A stretch of DNA of 64,000 bases from Archegozetes longisetosus (lineage: Eukaryota; Arthropoda; Arachnida; Sarcoptiformes; Trhypochthoniidae). The first letter of the stretch is position 1. Each line of letters begins with the position of its first letter. Location: positions 4,154,001 to 4,218,000 of the forward strand of contig JAEMBT020000001.1 in the NCBI GenBank assembly GCA_018873245.2, given 5' to 3'. Positions 58,436 through 64,000 of the stretch are shown here, one piece after another. Made by a program: the position numbers and the translations under genes. The notes beneath the pieces are model-generated. The model was not told where the DNA came from, did not search any database, and saw only the letters and a list, made by a program, of their open reading frames with translations.

Positions 58436-61254
58436 CGAAATATGATTTACTTTTGAATAACTAGATAATCTTTTTTAATCTTTAGTAAACACTTTCTAAG
58501 ATTTTTATGCTAAGAGTCGAAATTCATATTTCAGTTCAAAACCGTATTCAAAGTTTTTCAGTACATTTAAATGAAGTAAAAGTTAATGAGTGATAGGCAA
58601 AAGAATGCTCAACAGTTAATAATTCTAAAGACAACATTGAAAAGTAAACTTTTTAACTCTGGTCAAATTTATTTTGACTTAATTGTAGAGCTCAGTAAAT
58701 AAGAGTGAAAAGGCTGAAGAATCTCACACCAACAAACAACTCAGGCTTCACAGTGTCGTCTAGTATTCCGATTCTAATAGGTTGTCCGGATCAAAAGTTG
58801 TATTACATTTTGGGCTATAACTTTTAAAGTACTCATTATTTTTCAGTGCCATCTTGTAATTATTTAGTTGAATACTTATTAAATATAGAAAAAACATTGA
58901 ATTTAATTTGAGTGAAAAATGAATCGTCCAGAGCTCCAGAAATCAGTTACTGACTATGAACAACGAGTTTTCATCAAATTCGGAGTCCTCCTCAACAGGA
59001 CTGTAACGGACATCCATGAAGATCGATGGGAACGGGTCATTGAGAATGAGGGTGAATACCTTAACTAATCAGGAATGATGTACTAAAATTTCATTTGAAT
59101 CTGTTCACTAATTTTTGAGATATTAAAAAAATAAAAAAACAAGTTTTGATCCGGACAACCTAATAGTTTAAAAAGCTTTATTGCAGTTCATGAATTATAA
59201 GTTTATAAGTTATTAGCGATAAAGACTTCAAGATCTCAAGGTCTTCAAGTTTTATCTCTGTTACTTTGGTTTCCAATGCACTCTGATTTGAAATTTACTT
59301 TACGCTTCTGGCTAAATTTCGCATTCCTTATACCAAGTAAGTATTACATGTACTATAAGCTCAACCCATTTTTTCTGCATAAAACCTCATGACACTAAAC
59401 CTGTTGTTAATTTATTTTCAAGTTTAAATTGGTGGTTTAATAAATGTAGAAATAAAGTGACCTCAATCTTAACTTTCTATTAGAGTGAATATATTCAATA
59501 TTGTTATAAATTAATTTTGATTTAAAAATTCTAATTTTCGCCTAAGATGATAACAGAAATTAATCGGTTGTCGCTTGGGTTCATTCTTACTTCTGCATCA
59601 TTCTTATTATTGGGTATGCTAACACTATTTTATCCTAAATTTGTGCCTAAAGCCATTCAGTGTATGTTCAAATATGGCAAAACGGCTGATTCAAGAACTA
59701 ATGCTGACAATAACCTTCTTAATTTCGATGTGCCCAAAAAGTGAGTGATGATTTAAATAATAATCGTGTAACTGATCAGTTCATTCTCGAGCCTCTTTGT
59801 CAGATTTTCAAGCAAATGCAAAATTTAACATTATTGAAAAATTTAATAAATATTATTAAACCTTGCGTCATTTCATTTTGATTAAGAATTTGAGACATAA
59901 CATCATATTATACAGGATTTTAAGATTTCGAATCGAGCTAATATTCCCTTGATTGTTTCATAGGAATTCTTATTACCATAGATTTTAGTTCAAGGGAATG
60001 AGATTTTAATACCTCATTACTTGTTATTCTTAAAATTTCAAAATTTTGAATTGTATTATACTGTTATATAAACTTCTGCTTCTAAACTGTTCCCGAAGAC
60101 TTTCATCTCTTCTAAGCACTATTTGAAGAATGCATAGAATAGGTCTGTGAAGAGGGAAAGCTAGTTAGACAGAAAGTTAGCTTGGATTACTATAGGTAAC
60201 TTTTGAGTTACCGTTAAAAGAGGTAAAATCATTCAAAAATGCTGACTGAGCGCTATAAGTATGACGTAACTCAGCATATTGTTTAGTTGATATTAATTTA
60301 AAAAAGAGTATTTTTTACATTATTTTTGTGAACTAAGCTTTCAACAAATAAGAACGGAAATATATTTGCAACCTGTATACAGTAATTAAGTTCATGATGA
60401 TGAACTTAACTATTTCACTGATTTAATAGAATCTTATTATTTTATGTTGATTCACCTTGTAGGTTGTTTCATAAGTATAAATAGATTTGATTTTTGTGAA
60501 TTTTAGATGGTTTTATCACTATTACGTATTTGCGGTCGGTTTCAATCTGATACTTACTTATGCTGTAATTCGAGTTTACATTTTCAAAAATGTTGTGCCT
60601 CGTCCAGTAGAAGCATTACTCGACACATTTGTTGGAAAAACTAGAATGCAAACAGGTATAAACTTGGTTGAGGAAAATTTTCATCAATCTCATTTTATTT
60701 GTGAAATATTAACAGTTTCTCCTGAATCAGTAATACTGGCCATGATTTTATTCCTCATACATGTAAGTTGTCGTTTATACGAGACCACACGAATAAGCGT
60801 CTTTTCTGATGGAAAAATAAAGCTACTTCAATATTTGCTCGGATTTTTATATTATATATCTGCTGGATTATCTCTTTTGGCTGAAGCTCCATTATTTTCG
60901 ACAAGTGGTATTGGTGAATGAAACCTTACAGAAATTTATGATTATATTGAAAATAACTGATTTCAGATTCAAATGACACAATCATAAATCTGATTGATAT
61001 TTTTTCATTAAATCATGTGATTGGAATCGTTATTTTCGTGACATTTTCCTATGTTCAAATGAAAAGTCATATAATTCTTGCAAACCTTCGAAAAGATAGT
61101 AAAGGTAAGCATGAAAACTTCATTTTTAGTGTAGCCAACTGAACTTAAATTCGAAGACTGTGAAGGAACGATATATTTTGTATCGTATCTTGAAAGGATT
61201 GTTCCTAAATTTTAGACTGTAAACTGGCTAGTAATTCCGGATATAATTTTTCCT
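58343..61254 (+). repeat. segmental duplication, right copy (complete SRD5A3-like gene)
   Basis: Same-orientation match to 40275-45531. Left junction around GTTGATGGCAAATTAATAAC, right junction at GGATATAATTTTTCCTTG. Lacks the mariner of the left copy but has a 381-bp Tc1-type insertion (58780-59160). Confidence 0.85.
58780..59160 (+). mobile_element. 381-bp Tc1/mariner deletion derivative
   Basis: Inverted repeats GGTTGTCCGGATCAAAA and TTTTGATCCGGACAACC with TA on both sides. The matching place in the left duplication (about 40695-40710, TTCTAATTTTAAAAAA) is empty, so the insertion is younger than the duplication or was missed by it. ATG 58919 opens 49 codons: MNRPELQKSVTDYEQ, the start of the transposase, runs directly into HEDRWERVIENEGEYLN, which looks like the usual end. 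So the middle (including the catalytic core) has been deleted in frame. Confidence 0.9.
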
Positions 61255-61718
61255 TGGCGTTATCACGACTTTAATATAATTTAACACAAAATTCGAAATG
61301 AATATATATAAAGTAAATTATTTTGACTCACTAGAGATAGTCTATTGTTTTAATTTAAATAACCCAGTTATAGAATTTTAATAATTGTTGAGACAAAAGT
61401 CGGCCTGGGAAGAATTGGACAGAATTTAATTACATTCTGAAGTTTGTATTTATTTTAGGTCGATTAAAAACATATGAACATAAGATTCCAGGTGGAGATT
61501 GGTTTGAATTAGTTTCATGTCCTCATTTTCTGGCAGAAATAATCATCTATGTTTCACTATTATTTGTTTATGACGGTCGCAATACAATCTGGTGGATAAT
61601 CTGTTCATTTGTGGCCATAAATCAGATATTATTTGGTAATTCTAACCACCAGTGGTATTTAGAAAATTTCAAAAACTACCCTAAATCTCGAAAAGCAATT
61701 TTACCATTTTTATTGTAA
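59547..61718 (+). CDS. SRD5A3: polyprenol reductase / steroid 5-alpha-reductase 3-like (complete copy)
   Basis: Exons 59547-59740, 60507-60913, 60967-61104 and 61459-61718 (GT-AG, in phase) give 332 residues; the human protein has about 318. It reduces the terminal isoprene in the polyprenol-to-dolichol route in the ER membrane, needed for N-glycosylation. Family marks: the N-terminal helix (LGFILTSASFLLLGMLTLF), WFYHYYVFAVGFN, CRLYETTRISVFSDG (family RRLYE..xVSVFS), QYLLGFLYYISAGLSLL, HVIGIVIF ... YVQMKSHIILANLRK. The C-terminal catalytic region follows, with PGGDWFELVSCPHFLAE, IYVSLLFVYDG and NHQWYLENFKNYPKSRKAI, ending FLL as in the family. About six membrane helices. Exons 1-3 exist again at 42544 as a broken copy, so this is the likely functional gene. 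Confidence 0.95.
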
Positions 61719-62189
61719 TTTTTCTGACCAGTTCTCATTCATAAAAAGTCAGTTGACCACATTCCTCAATCGATCAAAATCAAATTCAAAGATTCTTAAA
61801 TGAAGCAAAACAAACACTGAGAATTAAAATTTATAATTTCGTTTTATATTCAATTTTTAAAGTTTTTCGAGAAATAAATTTATACCACATTTTTACAAAA
61901 CACTTCAACTATTGAGATATGCATTAAATGATCAACTGATAAGATGTGACTGTTGTTAGTCTGTTGTACTCTAGTTCTCTTATGAAGTTCTGACTTTTAT
62001 TCAATACTCGGATAATATTCTTCATTAGGTAGATATTTCAGAGATTTCAAAATTACCACAAGTAATATTTCAGACAGATAAGTTGAAGCATGTCGGAAAA
62101 TCTTTACTAAGCCGACATTTATAATTAATATCTATTAAATTGAAACCTCTTGTATGACAGAGAATAGTTAATGTATTGGTCCAAACTAG
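61719..62189. other. spacer 3' of the polyprenol reductase gene
   Basis: AT-rich, nothing recognised. Confidence 0.45.
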
Positions 62190-62717
62190 TGTCCGATAGA
62201 CCTTTGATAGTAAAAGCAAAAGTCAACAGTAAAGTCACGAAATCATTTGACTTTAGCAAAAGAAAAAGTAAGTCAACCGAATCCAAATTATGAGAAGTCA
62301 AAGTAGAGCCATAAGTGGGAGTCCTCATTGCGGGAGTCCAATAGGGCCTGCGGAATCCCCTGGGAACGGAAGGGAGTGGGACTAAAATTTTTAATTGCGA
62401 GACGGAACGGGACTGCCTCAAAGAAAGTGCATTCCCGCAAATTCCCCCAACTCCCGCACTGTAAAAATCTGCACCCAACTGTTATTCAAACAAACTGTAA
62501 TTTAACAGCAAAACTGAAAAGAAAATAATGATATGAAATGAGAATACACTTCATAATAAAAATCAATAGAAATACAGATTATAATCAAAATTGAATAATT
62601 GCTAGTTTAAGTCAACAAAAAATGATAAAGCTTTGCATATTTGTTGCAAACATTCAGTGGAAGAGTAATTTTAGTTTTTGTTTTTAAATCAAATTTTGAA
62701 TTCGTTTTAATCAAATA

Positions 62718-63268
62718 TAAGAGTGTTCGGAATGTTTCCACGTATTTATATAGGGTTTAGAAAACGTCATTTATTTGTTAACTACTATTCATTTACAAAT
62801 CGTTTTTGTATTATTTCAATACATTTGATAATTGTCTTGAATTTTGTAATAAAAAAGTTTTGAAAATCAAACAACTCTTCCGTCTTAACAATGCCATTAA
62901 TTGATATTCATTATAGACATTGTATGCTTTATGAATTTAAGCGTGGTAATTCGGCAACGGTTGCCACGAAAAATATTTGTGAAGTTTACGATGATGTCAT
63001 TAGTGTTCGTCGATGTCAAGAATGGTTTGCTAAATTCAGATCTGGTGACTTCAGTCCGAAAAGTGGTCGTCCATCTGAGTTGGACAATGAGGTCCTAAAG
63101 GCTATAGTTGAGTCGGACCCAAGAGTTTCTACTCGAGGATTGGCTGAAAGACTCAATACATCGAATTGAGGGAACATCTCGGTGTTTGGGGAACATCTGC
63201 AGCATTTTTTTGTAAAATTCGTTTCCAATTCTTTGAATAAATACGCGATTTCTTTCCGAACACTCTTA
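62718..63268 (+). mobile_element. 551-bp mariner deletion derivative
   Basis: Inverted repeats TAAGAGTGTTCGGAA and TTCCGAACACTCTTA flanked by TA. Inside, 62891-63169 keeps the N-terminal half of a mariner transposase; the catalytic half is gone. Different family from the mariner in intron 1 of the left SRD5A3-like copy. Confidence 0.9.
62891..63169 (+). pseudogene. mariner transposase, N-terminal DNA-binding half only
   Basis: 92 codons from ATG 62891: the first helix-turn-helix (MLYEFKRGNSA, CQEWFAKFRSGDFSP), the KSGRPSELDNEVLKAIVE linker with an AT-hook-like SGRPSE, and the start of the second helix-turn-helix (TRGLAERLNTS). It stops before the second domain is complete; the DD34D core is absent. 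A frame this intact could still give an end-binding fragment, but that is speculation. Confidence 0.82.
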
Positions 63269-63869
63269 TATATTGGTATTCTATCAAAGACTATGCCAAC
63301 TGCTGGCCAATTTTTTATTAATTTAACAAGCAATTAATAAATGACTTCAATGATTTGGATGTAATTCAGGTATTCATTGATTACTTTGAAGTGTTATTAA
63401 TTTTGAGTTATTTTTGAATAAAATTATTTTTCAGTTAATAAATGTATCGAAATTAGTCTAAAATAGTAATCACAAGAATGTGTTTTTTCAATTATATGAT
63501 TAAAATAGAATTTTTAAATCGAATTTTGACAGCGTAAAAACTACGGGAATTGAGGGAAGGGACGGGACGGGGATGGAATCAACATTTTTCAAAATTTGGG
63601 GCTCTAAGTCAAAGTCAAAGAAATTCAAATTATGGCCAAAAGTAAAAGTCAATGAGTAAAGATTGAAATATTATAGCTTTCAAAACCAATAAACAAATTC
63701 AGTGATTTATTTTCATAGTTTTAAATTGCAATAAATGTTTATATAAGGCATTCAAAGACATCAAAGTATTGCTATATTTTCATTTTGTAAAAAGCATTAG
63801 GTTTAAATAGCACCATAAATATAAGGTTGGATTTGTTTTTTTTAATTTCAATGATTGAGGGATTTGAAA

Positions 63870-64000
63870 TACATTGTACCAAACATTCTTTGCACTTCGT
63901 CATCAACAGCTATTGTTGAAAGAATTTTTTTTCTGCTGCAGGCAATGCTTGTATTGGTTACAAGAATCGATTAAGTGAAAAACGATTGTAAATGACTTTT
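63870..64000 (+). pseudogene. hAT transposase C-terminal fragment, frameshifted, cut by the window end
   Basis: LKYIVPNILCTSSSTAIVER in one frame is followed, after a run of eight T, by SAAGNACIGYKNRLSEKRL in another. Together they match the hAT dimerisation domain (ERVFSxAGxxxxxxRNRLxxxxV). The length of the T run breaks the frame. The element continues beyond 64000 or ends nearby. Confidence 0.78.

Larger units (their letters stand above)
62190..64000 (+). mobile_element. hAT-derived region with GC-rich subterminal repeats, interrupted by a mariner
   Basis: 62300-62470 and 63530-63605 are GC-rich stretches (GGGAGTCC, CCCGCA, GACGGGACGGGG units) next to AAGTCAAAGT-type repeats (62225-62320 and 63606-63655). 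This recalls the subterminal repeats of the hAT copies at 16174 and 46323, with different units. The mariner derivative 62718-63268 lies between them. Beyond, at 63870-64000, is an hAT C-terminal domain. Whether these parts are one element is an inference; ends were not found in the window. Confidence 0.5.

Noticed and set aside
62125-62528. Two opposing frames over the GC-rich stretch near 62400
   Set aside because: Low-complexity subterminal repeat sequence; no protein-like pattern.

Overview
The window is eukaryotic, AT-rich and gene-poor, from a compact-intron arthropod, most likely a mite or other chelicerate (inference). Reasons: spliced genes with many short GT-AG introns (about 50-80 bp), divergent arthropod-type ionotropic receptors (IRs), prodomain-less cathepsin-like proteins whose catalytic Cys is replaced by Ser (a trait known from the inactivated cysteine protease paralogues of the scabies mite), and many DNA transposons. 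It is not bacterial: there are no operons, and many real exons are short and only make sense when joined by splicing.

Layout. 2.3-13.2 kb holds a LITAF-domain protein, a Lys-rich nuclear-type protein, a secreted Gly/His-rich peptide, a mitochondrial 3-hydroxyacyl-CoA dehydrogenase (one apparent single-base frameshift) and a RING-CH (MARCH-like) E3 ligase. 14-32 kb holds a loose family of small, unrecognised four-helix membrane proteins (14.2, 18.0 and 31.6 kb, with a truncated relative at 20.4 kb), two adjacent four-exon cathepsin-fold genes with a Ser/His/Asn triad (21.0 and 24.0 kb) and one IR (25.7 kb). 35-38 kb and 51-54.6 kb hold two eight-exon paralogous IR genes on the minus strand with matching exon phases. 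40.3-45.5 kb and 58.3-61.3 kb are a segmental duplication around a polyprenol reductase (SRD5A3-like) gene. The right-hand copy is complete. The left-hand copy lost its last, catalytic exon, has a broken splice donor and carries a mariner in intron 1.

Mobile DNA fills much of the rest: hAT elements with GC-rich subterminal repeats and 8-bp target duplications, two MULE-type elements with arrayed terminal repeats and 9-10 bp target duplications, TAGGGTGACCA-type hAT MITEs, Tc1/mariner derivatives, a TA-flanked MITE family (one copy inside an IR intron), and a PIF/Harbinger element with both its transposase and its Myb/SANT-like partner, each lightly decayed.

The genes do not form one pathway. 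The recurring theme is local duplication followed by decay or neofunctionalisation (IRs, cathepsin pseudo-enzymes, four-helix proteins, polyprenol reductase). The most novel candidates are the paired Ser-for-Cys cathepsin homologues without a prodomain and the orphan four-helix membrane protein family beside them. Exon junctions were worked out by hand from reading-frame continuity, splice signals and paralogue comparison. No database search was run.
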